Origin: Acetivibrio cellulolyticus CD2
GTDB lineage: Bacteria; Bacillota; Clostridia; Acetivibrionales; Acetivibrionaceae
Length of the DNA stretch: 64,000 nucleotides
Reading direction: 5' to 3'
Assembly: GCF_000179595.2 (NCBI RefSeq)
Contig: NZ_JH556658.1
Span: 271,765 to 335,764 of the forward strand
Shown here: positions 27,101 to 35,658 of the stretch, in pieces
Position numbering within the stretch: position 1 is the first letter of the stretch
How the letters are laid out: each line of letters opens with the position of its first letter
The notes under the pieces: model-generated
Seen by the model: only the letters and a program-made list of their open reading frames with translations
Told to the model about the DNA's origin: nothing
Databases searched by the model: none
Program-made: the position numbers and the translations under genes

Positions 27101-30100
27101 TATTGAAGCACATGGAACAGGAACAATTATTGGTGATCCGATTGAAGTACGGGCATTAAATCAATTCTTTAGGGATTATAAAGAAAAGCAAACTATAGCA
27201 ATAGGATCTGTAAAAAGTGATATGGGACATGCCATGGCTGCCGCCGGTGTAGTAGGCTTAATTAAGGTGTTATTGTGCATTAAGAATGAAAAGTTGTTAC
27301 CTATAAAAACACTAAATAATGAAAATAAGCAAATTAATTTTGAAAATACATCTTTATATCCTGTAAGGGAATTATCGGAATGGGAAGCCTCAAGACCATT
27401 AACGGCTGGAATAAGTTCATTTGGATTTGGTGGAACTAATGCACATGCAGTTATTGAGGAAGCACCAAAAAAAGAATCCCTTGAAAACAGCAGTAAGGGA
27501 CAATGTCATATTATTACATTGTCTGCAAAATCAAAAAAATCTTTATCAGCCCAAACTGATGAACTGTACGAATATTTACTTAAGAATAAAGAACTAAAAA
27601 TGGAAGATATTGCATTTACACGAAACACTTGCAGAGAAGAATTAAGCTTTAGAAGAGCTATTGTTACTAACAGTACTGCAGAACTGATTGATATTCTAAA
27701 GGATGTAAATAAAAATACAAGGTCTAAGAACACATATGAAGGTGAAAGTCTTAGAGAGCTTAATGAAAAAATCGTATTTGCATTTGGCGGTCAGGGATTA
27801 CAGTATTTGGGAATGGGAAAAGAATTATATGATTCGAATCCTGTTTTCAAGGAAAATGTAGATAAATGTGCACATTTGTTAATCAAGTACATGCCGCAAA
27901 ATATAGATATAAGGGAAATAATGTTTGCAGATAAAGACAATGAAGAGTATGGTAGCTTGCTTCAGCAGACTATATACTGTCAACCTGCTATTTTTACATT
28001 GGAATATGCATTGGCTAAAGTATGGATTAGTTATGGAATAAAACCATCAGCAGTAATAGGACACAGCATTGGAGAATATCCTGCAGCTTGTATTGCAGAT
28101 GTAATTTCATTAGAAGACGGAATACGATTAGTTGTTGGAAGAGCTACGTTGATGCAAAGTCTTGCAAGCAATGGAACTATGCTCCTGGTTCTTTCGGAAA
28201 AAGAAAAGATTGAAGGAATTGTTGGAAAATTTGGTTTGGAGTTTGGTGTTATAAATACCAAAGACAATATAGTTATTTCGGGCTTAAAGGAGAATATTAG
28301 TAGATTTAAGGATGAGCTTGAAAAAGAAAAGATCGCCTATAGAGAATTGTCTGTTTCAAATGCGTTCCATTCTAAACTTATGGAGCCGATTTTAGATGAA
28401 TTTTCAAAGACTCTTGCTACCATAAAGTTCAATAAACCAAGTATTCCATTTGTTTCAAATTTAACAGGAAAAATAGAAACGGATATAATGTGTAGTCCGG
28501 ATTATTGGGTAAAACAGCTAAGAAATACTGTATTATTTATGGATGGCATAGAAAGCTTAATAAGAAACAAGTACTATACTTATATTGAGATAGGGCCTTC
28601 AAAGAACTTAACAAGCTATATAAGAGGTATTGGAGAAGGTAATTCAAAATTAGTTATCGTTAGTTCATTAAACAAATACTGCAATAGTGAAATTGAAGCT
28701 TTAATGGGAGCTGTATCATCCTTATGGGTAAATGGACTTAAAATTCAATGGAAGCTATTCTATAAAGAATGTTCTGCAAATAAAATCTATTTGCCGCTTT
28801 ATCCATTTGAGAAAACAAGATATTGGATTAGTGAATCAAAATTAACTTATAATAACTCGGCAATTGAGGCTGAGGAAAAGTTTGATGAGGAATTCGAGAA
28901 TGAAGATAAAATTGAGGAAGAGGTAATTGGTCTTGAGATTTCATCGGATAATACTGATTTGGAGGATACTGTAACTAAAGTTGTTGCTAACTTGTTAGGC
29001 AAGGATGCTGATGAAATAAATAAGGAAGAAAATCTTCTGGATTTAGGTATAGACTCATTAGCTGCATTAAGGTTAGTAAAAAAGGTAAGTAGTATTCTAA
29101 ATATAGAGTTATATCCAACGATAATATTCGAATATCAAACTATTAAAGCTTTATGTGATTACTTAAAAGATGAGATAGGCAACAGAGAGGCTTGCTCTGA
29201 TAAGATAGTAATTAACAAATTAGAAAAGCAGGAGTTATATTCTTTGTCCAGTGCACAGAAAAGATTGTGGGTATTGTATAAAACTGAACCCGATAATCCT
29301 AACTACAATGTACCTGCTAGTGCCACATTTGAGGGAGAGCTGGATATCGAGAAATTACGTGACGCTGTTAATTACATAGTTAATAGACATGGGGCTTTAA
29401 GAACTGTATTTGTTGAGGTAGAGGGTATTCCAAAACAAAAGATAATGGAGGAATTTAAAATTGAAATTCCATTAGTAACAGTTCCGGGAGATAATTCAGA
29501 AAGTTATATAAAGGCTTGTATGGAGGAGGATATAAGGAAGCCGTTTGTCTTAGAAAAAGGCCCGCTTATTAGATGTATTATATTTAAGATTGACGATAAT
29601 CTACATAGGGTTTATGTTAATATGCATCATATTATTACAGATAGCTGGAGTATGGGGATATTTATACAGGAGCTTTCTCATGTTTACGATTGCCTTATAA
29701 ATAATAAAGATGTTATGTTACAAGATTTGGATATTGATTATGTCGATTATGCTTATTGGTATAACCAAGAAATTGACAATGATAAATATTTGAAAAAGCA
29801 AGAGGAATATTGGTTAAAGGAAATGGAAGGAAATATCCCGATTGTTCAATTGCCATCCGATGTAACCGGAGTTGGAGATAATGTATTGAATGGTGCAATA
29901 AGAAGCTGCTTTATAGAAACAGACAAAATACTGCAAATTCAAGAAGTAGCAAAAAAATACAACTGTAGCATTTATTCGGTATTACTGGGATGCTATTTTG
30001 AACTATTGCACGCTCTAACTGGTGAAAAAGATATTGTAGTTGGTATTCCATCAGCAAATAGAACAGTAGAAATGCTTGAGAGTGTAATGGGTTTCTTTGT

Positions 30101-33100
30101 TAATACTTTGTGCATAAGACAAAATGTTGACTCAAATAGCACTCATATAGAGTTAATAAATAAAGTAATGAATAGAGTTTCGGGTGCAGTTGCAAACCAG
30201 GATTATCCATATGAGAAGCTGGTTAATAGGATAGATGTTAAGAGAGGAATCCAGCTATTCTCAACCATGTTTGTAATGCAAAACGTTCCTATCAACTATA
30301 AATTTAAAAATATGAATGTCAAGCTAGATAATCTAGTATCGGTAACCAGTAAATATGACTTGTTAGTTAATATACTGGAAAATAAAAACGGTTTAGCTGT
30401 TAACTTTGAATATAATACAGATAAATTCAGCCCAAATATGATTGAAAAATTTATGGATAAATATAAGCTAATTTTAGCACAGATGTTGGAAGATGAGCAT
30501 CAACTAATTAGTGAAACGGAAGTAATTACTGAAAATGAACTAAAGCTTATTAAGGAGTTTAATGATACAGATACTGATTACAGCATTGATAAACCGATTC
30601 ATGAGATGTTTACTGAACAAGCTACTAAAACTCCGCAGGAAATTGCCCTTGTTTATAAAAATCAAAAAGTTAATTACAGGGAGTTGGATGTCATATCCAA
30701 TAAAGTTGCTCAGCTTTTACGCAATTTAGGAAGTAAGCAGGATTCGTTGGTAGGAATAATGGTAAGTAAAAGCATTGAAATGATTAGCGGTACGATTGGT
30801 ATATTAAAGTCAGGTGCTGCTTATGTTCCTGTAGATCCTGGCTATCCGGAAGATAGAATATTGTATATGCTGGAAAACTCAGGGATTGAAATTATTATTA
30901 CACAAAAAAGATATTTTGATATTATAAATAAGATATGTCAAAAGACTGAGAAAATTATGACCATTGTATTAATTGACGAAGATGCAGGAACACAGGCTTG
31001 GCAGCAAATTGGAAGGATTTATACCAAAAAAGATATTAATGAAATGTCGGGTAATGATTTAGAACTTATAACTTCGGTTTCAGATTTGGTATATGTATTA
31101 TATACTTCAGGATCTACTGGTAAACCAAAGGGTGTTATGATGCATCATAAAGCGGTTGCTAATCTGATGGAATGGGAAATTAGGAGATACGGAATCGGCA
31201 AAGGTGACAAACAGATTCAATTTGCATCATTAAGTTTTGATGTCTCCTTCCAAGAAATTTTCTCATCATTGTTAAGTGGTGCAACATTATATTTAATAGA
31301 TGATGAGGATAAGATTCCGGAAACAATTGCTAATATGGCTGAAAAAGAGGAGATTACTATATTATCTTTCCCAACAAGCTTTTTCAATCAAATGGCAATC
31401 TATTTATCGGAAAATGCTCAAAAGTTCACATTTAATCATTTGAAATATATATTTGTTGCAGGAGAAGCCATGAGCGGCAGATCTGTTAAGGATTGGCAAA
31501 GTGCTTTTGGAACAAAGCACACTATTGTAAATGCATATGGACCAACAGAAGCTCATGTTGTTACTTATCATGATATTGACTACAAAATAAGTAATGATGT
31601 TAATGTTGTAACCATAGGAAAACCTATTTCCAACGTTCAAATTTATATTTTGGATGAAAATAATAAGTTGTTAGGCAATGGAGCTATTGGTGAACTATGT
31701 ATTGGGGGATATAATGTTGCCAGGGGATATTTAAATAATAGTGAAAAAACAAACGAAGTATTTATACCTGATTTTATAGGTAATAAAGGCGGAAAAATTT
31801 ATAAAACAGGAGATCTGTCTAGGATAGGCTCTGATGGAAATATAGAATTCCTTGGAAGAAAGGATCACCAGGTAAAGATTAGAGGGTTCAGAGTAGAATT
31901 AGGTGAGTTGGAAAACGTTATTTCTGAATATGAAAAAGTGGATGAGGTAGCCGTTGTAATTAGAGAAGATTCAAATGGAACAAAGAGGTTGGTGGCATTT
32001 ATAACATCTAAAGAAGAAGTTAATATTAAGGAGTTAAAGGAATTTGTCTCCAGTAAAGTTCCAAGCTATATGCTCCCATCTGTGTTTATGCAGTTGGATG
32101 AAATGCCATTAACACCAAATAGAAAAATAGATAGATTACATCTGCCAAGCGTGAAATTTGCAGATTTAATTGATAACAGCACGATAATTAAACCTCAAAC
32201 AGAAATGGAAATTAAGGTGGCTAATATCTGGTGCGAAGTTCTTAAATTAGATAGTGTTGGTGTTAACCAGGATTTCTTTGATATTGGAGGAGATTCGCTT
32301 CTTATTATGCAAGTTATGGCAAAATTGAAAGCACAGTATAATAAGTTGGATGTTAAGGAACTGTTTAATAACACTACAATACAAGAAATCTGCAAGGTAT
32401 TGGAAAAACATGAAAAAGGAGCAGAACTTCAGCAGAAAGCAGCTACATTATCAAAAGATAACCCTGTTGCATTGGAAAATTATACAGAGGAAATAGTACA
32501 CAAAGACTATTCAAATCAAGAAATAAACACAGCTTTTGTTACCGGTGCTACAGGATTTTTAGGCGGATATATTACTTGGCAGCTATTAAATAATACTGAT
32601 TTTAAAATTTATTGTTTGGCAAGAGGAAACGATAAGGAAAATGCAAAAGAAAGGGTTTGTAAAAATCTAGAATATTTATTTGAAGAAAAATGGACAAATT
32701 CCAACTATGGAAAAAGGATAACTGTAGTAAACGGGAATTTGGGAGAAAACTGCTTCGGAATGGGTGCAGAAGAATATAAAAAATTAGCGTCGGAAGTTGA
32801 TGCAGTTTATCATGCAGCAGCTAATGTAAAACATTATGCAGAAGATGAAGCGGAATTTATAAAATCCAATATTACTGCTACAAATAATGTTATAGCTTTT
32901 TGTAATGAGTATAAGGTTAAAGCCTTGAATTATATTTCAACTGTTGGAGTAAGCGGATTAATGAACGATAGGAAAGATAAGACCTTCAGAGAAACTGACT
33001 TTTTTGAGGATGCTATTTTACCTAATATATATGAAAAAACAAAATATAAAGCTGAAAAAATAGTTCGTGAATATATGTTTAGAGGATATCCGGTCAGAAT

Positions 33101-33686
33101 ATTCAGGACAGGATTTATAATGGGAGATTCTACAAATGGAAAGTTCAAAAAGGATATCCATGCAGATGCTATGTACCGTTTCATAAAAGCTGCGATTCAA
33201 ATGGGGGTTGTTCCTGATTCTCAAAATGATTTAGTAGAATTTTCTCCGGTGGATTTTGCAAGCAATGCAATTGTTATGCTATCGTTAAATACAAAATCTA
33301 TGGGAAAAACGCTTCACATTTGTAATCCCAATCCTGTTAGCAGAAATCAACTATGGGGTTATATAAAAGATGCAGGATATGACATTAATATAATGGATTC
33401 AGGATGGTATAAAGAAAATGTTTATAGCTTTAGAAATGATGAAGAGTATATGAAAGGGTTACAGAATATTATTGTATACTTGGACGACTTTTATAGCACA
33501 GAGATCAGATATGACTCCAGTATAGCCCAAAAATATCTGAATGAAGCAGAGTTGAATTGCCCGCGAATAGATAAGAATATTATCAAGACATATGTTAATT
33601 ACTGTATTAAAGTAGGATATTTACAAAAACCATCAGCTATAGATTACAGCATACTGACAGAAAAACTAGGACAGTTAAAAAAATAA
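24189..33686 (+). CDS. Hybrid PKS-NRPS megasynthase: FAAL-T-KS-AT-T-C-A-T-R
   Basis: 3,165 residues, ATG preceded by GGGGG. Domains in order: fatty-acyl-AMP ligase (1-560, SSGTTGTPKG); carrier (S616 in GGNSI); ketosynthase (C840 in DTACSSS, H975, H1014, all present); acyltransferase (S1293 in GHSIGEY; NAFHS indicates malonyl-CoA); carrier (S1623); condensation (HHIITD from H1813); adenylation (about 2135-2640, YTSGSTGKPKG); carrier (S2703 in GGDSL); reductase (GATGFLGG from 2786, YEKTK with Y2948 and K2952). There is no KR, DH, ER or thioesterase. Expected chemistry: activate a fatty acid, extend once with malonate to a beta-ketoacyl chain, amide-couple one amino acid, release reductively as an aldehyde or alcohol. 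The A-domain code, aligned by eye to GrsA, is D-V-Q-S-F-A-A-V-V-K, nearest to proline codes I recall. Confidence 0.93.
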   Translation: MEKRKSVIKGERIEKLPYDNLVELFLELTKVNSEKGIVFVNLDLTERFVSYDELRELVLQYVGGLKDKGIKAGDKLIIQFEDDMKFTIALWACILGGIVPVPLPLGINGSLDDLEKLKNVKELLNNCKLLIEEKNYKYYCKKINIEDLIIFEEVSARKVSADECYRPDKDEIAILQFSSGTTGTPKGVAMTHYNLVGNVIQTSRGLKLGKNDTTLSWMPYTHDFQLVGFHLTSIFVGMTQVKIPPMLFIKKPDIWFEKISRHKATITGTPNFGIKLMLGTVQNHKYEGIDLSSLRAIINAGEPISVEISEAFLKTFSRLGLKESVMLPCYGLAEATLVVSLSPIDEKCLFHMLDRKVFSELNKAEKAKDDKYISFVDEGYPAMEVEIKIVNDLAEIVDEGEIGNILIKGPNVIKGYYNMPELNKEVFKDGWFNTGDLGFILNGRLIVTGRKKDVIFVNGKNMYSFDIETLIYKNKLIENDIRIAVCQIPDDINDTNRIALFICKPQNNRLIDIGELKRKIAEVVGMHVDDVIIIDDMPLTASGKVQHFKLVKMYKNKEVNLLNENRNHLVKAGNAEDIEDLGKIEKIVRMLWSKVLSIDIDDIKNNDTFVYLGGNSIKAMQLLNGLESEFKTEFGQDILIECKTIKEMVIYIERKLSGKDDIKAAVNVKMDKESTKEDMAVIGIAGKFPESDNIDELWTNLLNGVEFINNDNSGRWSIEGLDVRGGFLKNVDKFDAKFFGISQNEAMHMDPQQRMLLEVVYQLFEDAGAFEHIKNDNRVGVYIGCSNNSYGELVNLHIANNGLQAANQTTLVGNMLNMISARLSQYFNLRGPAITLDTACSSSLIALNLAINAVRNGECSMAVVGGVNLMNTPSMQILFSKTGALSNEGRCKVFDESADGFVPCESISTILIKPLSKAIEDNDRIYGVIKGVAVNNDGHSLGLMAPNPKGQIGVLQSAYEDAGVEPKKVSYIEAHGTGTIIGDPIEVRALNQFFRDYKEKQTIAIGSVKSDMGHAMAAAGVVGLIKVLLCIKNEKLLPIKTLNNENKQINFENTSLYPVRELSEWEASRPLTAGISSFGFGGTNAHAVIEEAPKKESLENSSKGQCHIITLSAKSKKSLSAQTDELYEYLLKNKELKMEDIAFTRNTCREELSFRRAIVTNSTAELIDILKDVNKNTRSKNTYEGESLRELNEKIVFAFGGQGLQYLGMGKELYDSNPVFKENVDKCAHLLIKYMPQNIDIREIMFADKDNEEYGSLLQQTIYCQPAIFTLEYALAKVWISYGIKPSAVIGHSIGEYPAACIADVISLEDGIRLVVGRATLMQSLASNGTMLLVLSEKEKIEGIVGKFGLEFGVINTKDNIVISGLKENISRFKDELEKEKIAYRELSVSNAFHSKLMEPILDEFSKTLATIKFNKPSIPFVSNLTGKIETDIMCSPDYWVKQLRNTVLFMDGIESLIRNKYYTYIEIGPSKNLTSYIRGIGEGNSKLVIVSSLNKYCNSEIEALMGAVSSLWVNGLKIQWKLFYKECSANKIYLPLYPFEKTRYWISESKLTYNNSAIEAEEKFDEEFENEDKIEEEVIGLEISSDNTDLEDTVTKVVANLLGKDADEINKEENLLDLGIDSLAALRLVKKVSSILNIELYPTIIFEYQTIKALCDYLKDEIGNREACSDKIVINKLEKQELYSLSSAQKRLWVLYKTEPDNPNYNVPASATFEGELDIEKLRDAVNYIVNRHGALRTVFVEVEGIPKQKIMEEFKIEIPLVTVPGDNSESYIKACMEEDIRKPFVLEKGPLIRCIIFKIDDNLHRVYVNMHHIITDSWSMGIFIQELSHVYDCLINNKDVMLQDLDIDYVDYAYWYNQEIDNDKYLKKQEEYWLKEMEGNIPIVQLPSDVTGVGDNVLNGAIRSCFIETDKILQIQEVAKKYNCSIYSVLLGCYFELLHALTGEKDIVVGIPSANRTVEMLESVMGFFVNTLCIRQNVDSNSTHIELINKVMNRVSGAVANQDYPYEKLVNRIDVKRGIQLFSTMFVMQNVPINYKFKNMNVKLDNLVSVTSKYDLLVNILENKNGLAVNFEYNTDKFSPNMIEKFMDKYKLILAQMLEDEHQLISETEVITENELKLIKEFNDTDTDYSIDKPIHEMFTEQATKTPQEIALVYKNQKVNYRELDVISNKVAQLLRNLGSKQDSLVGIMVSKSIEMISGTIGILKSGAAYVPVDPGYPEDRILYMLENSGIEIIITQKRYFDIINKICQKTEKIMTIVLIDEDAGTQAWQQIGRIYTKKDINEMSGNDLELITSVSDLVYVLYTSGSTGKPKGVMMHHKAVANLMEWEIRRYGIGKGDKQIQFASLSFDVSFQEIFSSLLSGATLYLIDDEDKIPETIANMAEKEEITILSFPTSFFNQMAIYLSENAQKFTFNHLKYIFVAGEAMSGRSVKDWQSAFGTKHTIVNAYGPTEAHVVTYHDIDYKISNDVNVVTIGKPISNVQIYILDENNKLLGNGAIGELCIGGYNVARGYLNNSEKTNEVFIPDFIGNKGGKIYKTGDLSRIGSDGNIEFLGRKDHQVKIRGFRVELGELENVISEYEKVDEVAVVIREDSNGTKRLVAFITSKEEVNIKELKEFVSSKVPSYMLPSVFMQLDEMPLTPNRKIDRLHLPSVKFADLIDNSTIIKPQTEMEIKVANIWCEVLKLDSVGVNQDFFDIGGDSLLIMQVMAKLKAQYNKLDVKELFNNTTIQEICKVLEKHEKGAELQQKAATLSKDNPVALENYTEEIVHKDYSNQEINTAFVTGATGFLGGYITWQLLNNTDFKIYCLARGNDKENAKERVCKNLEYLFEEKWTNSNYGKRITVVNGNLGENCFGMGAEEYKKLASEVDAVYHAAANVKHYAEDEAEFIKSNITATNNVIAFCNEYKVKALNYISTVGVSGLMNDRKDKTFRETDFFEDAILPNIYEKTKYKAEKIVREYMFRGYPVRIFRTGFIMGDSTNGKFKKDIHADAMYRFIKAAIQMGVVPDSQNDLVEFSPVDFASNAIVMLSLNTKSMGKTLHICNPNPVSRNQLWGYIKDAGYDINIMDSGWYKENVYSFRNDEEYMKGLQNIIVYLDDFYSTEIRYDSSIAQKYLNEAELNCPRIDKNIIKTYVNYCIKVGYLQKPSAIDYSILTEKLGQLKK

Positions 33687-33708
33687 ACTTGCAATAATGC
33701 AGGAATAG

Positions 33709-33737
33709 ATATACGGTAGTATTATACTACCGTATAT
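33709..33737. repeat. Perfect 13-bp palindrome between the synthase and hydrolase genes
   Basis: The arms 33709-33721 and 33725-33737 are exactly complementary with a 3-base loop. No U-run follows, so it is more likely an RNA-stability hairpin or protein-binding site than a terminator. It lies 39 bases before the hydrolase start codon. Confidence 0.6.
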
Positions 33738-33776
33738 CATAAAAATAAAAACATTAAAAAATTGGGGGTTGGTAAT

Positions 33777-34682
33777 ATGAGAATAGAAGAAGTAATGAAT
33801 AACAATTCCGTGAATTTGCCTAATTATGAGGAGATTTTAATTCCATCCAGCGGAACTCAAATTGCATTATCAATTTGGAAAAGTGATTCTAAAAGCAATC
33901 CTAATATTGTCTTTATAGCAGGGACAATGACACATCCTTTATTTTATAGCCCATTTCTAAATGAGATTTGTAAAAAAGGTTATAATGTTATAGGCGTTCA
34001 CCATTTATCCCACGGGAAAAGCCCTAGAGAGATAAAAGCTTTTACAATAGATCATATGATTGCAAACGTAAAGGATACTATTACATATGTTATTAAAAAT
34101 TTTAATGATAATGTCGGGCTTATGGGGTCAAGCCAAGGAGGAGTTCTCTCAATTTCTCTTGCAGGTTTGGATAATAGGATAAAAGCAGTTTTTCCTCACA
34201 ATATTCTATTAACTTCCTTAAAAGAATCTATTAAAGTAACAAGGTTCCCAAATTGGCTGACACCTTTATATAACCCTATTATTGGTGTAATGAAATTAGG
34301 TGCTAAGATTATGCCTAAAAAACAATTGGCTATGGATTTCTACCTTGATGCTGATAAAGTATTCTCTACAAAAGAATGGAAGGACTACTTTTATACTGAT
34401 CCGATAGGAATGACTAAATATCCTATTTCATTTTTGGCGAGCCTTTTTGCTTGTGACATGACACATATTACAGATGGGAGTATAAAATGCCCAGTTGTAG
34501 TTTTGGTATCAAAAGGTGATCCGTTATTTGTAAAAGAATATAGTGACTTGGTATATGAAAAAATTAAATGTAAGACAAAAGAAAAGGTTGAATTTGATAT
34601 AGATAGTCATCTTATTTTTAATGAATGTTTAGATAGTGTTATTGATAGGGTAGTAGAAAAGTTAGATAAATACATGAAATGA
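33777..34682 (+). CDS. Alpha/beta-hydrolase of the biosynthetic cluster
   Basis: 301 residues from the ATG at 33777, with GGGGG upstream, as in the synthase gene. An alpha/beta-hydrolase fold is indicated by VHHLSHGKSP after an oxyanion-type strand, the nucleophile elbow GSSQGG (Ser), a candidate Asp in VSKGDPLF and a candidate His in IDSHLIF. There is no signal peptide. It overlaps the next gene region and is probably co-transcribed with the synthase. It could be an editing thioesterase, a hydrolase acting on the released product or a self-protection enzyme; the sequence does not decide. Confidence 0.75.
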   Translation: MRIEEVMNNNSVNLPNYEEILIPSSGTQIALSIWKSDSKSNPNIVFIAGTMTHPLFYSPFLNEICKKGYNVIGVHHLSHGKSPREIKAFTIDHMIANVKDTITYVIKNFNDNVGLMGSSQGGVLSISLAGLDNRIKAVFPHNILLTSLKESIKVTRFPNWLTPLYNPIIGVMKLGAKIMPKKQLAMDFYLDADKVFSTKEWKDYFYTDPIGMTKYPISFLASLFACDMTHITDGSIKCPVVVLVSKGDPLFVKEYSDLVYEKIKCKTKEKVEFDIDSHLIFNECLDSVIDRVVEKLDKYMK

Positions 34683-34696
34683 TAGGGGGACTTTTA

Positions 34697-35233
34697 ATGG
34701 CTAAAAAAGGTGATATTATCGAAAATCCAGTTACAGGGGAAAAAATTATTTTTTTAGAAACATCAAAAGATACTGGTGGAAAATATGTAAGATATGAGTA
34801 TTATGCTAAACCTAATTCCCCTATTACGCCGGAACACTTGCATCCAAATGCAGAGGAAAGGTTTGAAGTTGCAAAGGGAACTGTTACATTTAAAATTAAT
34901 GGAGAGGATAGAGTTTTTAAACCTGGTGATTCTGCAGTATTACCCGGAGGAGTTCCTCACACTGCATGGAATAGTGGAACCGAAGAAATAATGATTAAGT
35001 CCGAAATACGTCCTGCTTTGAATTATGAAGATTATTATGAAACTTGCTTTTATTTGGCAAGAAACGGAAAAACAAACAAAAAGGGAATGCCAAATTTTTT
35101 ACAGCTGGCGGTTAATGGATATGAAATGAAAGATCAGACCTTCTTGCCGGGAGCAATATGGGTGCAAAAGCTATTTTTTAATATAGTAGGACCTATTGCC
35201 AAGATTTTTGGTTATCGATCGGTTTATAAATAA
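34697..35233 (+). CDS. Cupin-domain protein of the biosynthetic cluster
   Basis: 178 residues from the ATG at 34697 (GGGGGA upstream). A single cupin: motif 1 PEHLHPNAEERFEVAKG with two His and a Glu, and motif 2 PGGVPHTAWN with a His, so the usual metal ligands are present. The C-terminal 50 residues carry a hydrophobic helix (AIWVQKLFFNIVGPIAKIFG), perhaps membrane-associating. It is likely a tailoring oxygenase, isomerase or cyclase acting on the megasynthase product, but small cupins do many reactions. It is the last gene of the cluster. Confidence 0.72.
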   Translation: MAKKGDIIENPVTGEKIIFLETSKDTGGKYVRYEYYAKPNSPITPEHLHPNAEERFEVAKGTVTFKINGEDRVFKPGDSAVLPGGVPHTAWNSGTEEIMIKSEIRPALNYEDYYETCFYLARNGKTNKKGMPNFLQLAVNGYEMKDQTFLPGAIWVQKLFFNIVGPIAKIFGYRSVYK

Positions 35234-35236
35234 AAA

Positions 35237-35379
35237 CTGCAGACAATATACATCTTCCTTTATCTTACGATCTTTTAGTATGACGATTTTAATACAGAAA
35301 TAACAGTTTCAATGATTTCCACAGATGCCCCATTGTATATGCTCCACCGAGATAGAAGGAAGATGTATACTTACTGCAG
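35237..35379. repeat. 24-bp imperfect inverted repeats around 95 bp
   Basis: The arms 35237-35260 and 35356-35379 match in 20 of 24 positions when one is reverse-complemented. The enclosed segment has no gene. It could be a small MITE-like element or a long hairpin ending the cluster transcript. Confidence 0.5.
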
Positions 35380-35599
35380 ACTGTTTACTGCAACAGGCAC
35401 TATCTGCTGGCTATTTTGTGTTGGCAGTAAAGTATTGGTTTCAAAGGCTATTGTATGCATTCTTCTTATCCAGTAGTAATAGATTTGGGGTTCTAGCCAC
35501 AACCCCTCCAAATTGTTGATAATTACTATCCTATCATATATTATACGTTAAAAATTAAGCTAGGTTGCAGGAGATTTAAGGTAATTTGGTAATTATCTA
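35380..35599. other. Intergenic, with a hairpin
   Basis: Contains a bulged hairpin at about 35483-35513 (ATTTGG.GGTT paired with AACC..CCAAAT). An open frame at 35325-35519 has no ribosome site and overlaps the inverted repeat; it is not called. Confidence 0.35.
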
Positions 35600-35644
35600 T
35601 TGTAACGGACGTTACATTATTGTATAATTGTAACAGATGTTACA
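35600..35644 (+). promoter_or_regulatory. Promoter with twin TGTAACnnnnGTTACA operators
   Basis: -35 TTGTAA (35600-35605), 17-base spacer, -10 TATAAT (35623-35628). Two 16-bp perfect palindromes, 35601-35616 and 35629-35644, overlap the -35 box and the start-site region. Their starts are 28 bp apart. A regulator bound at both would block RNA polymerase. Confidence 0.75.
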
Positions 35645-35658
35645 ATGGAGGTTGGAAA

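Noticed and set aside
32540-33150. Reductase domain as a redox-inactive Dieckmann cyclase
   Set aside because: The Tyr and Lys of the YxxxK pair and the GATGFLGG cofactor site are present, so reductive release is favoured.
33709-33737. Palindrome as intrinsic terminator
   Set aside because: No U-run follows on either strand.
35325-35519. 64-residue frame after the cupin gene
   Set aside because: No ribosome site; it overlaps the 24-bp inverted repeat and a hairpin.
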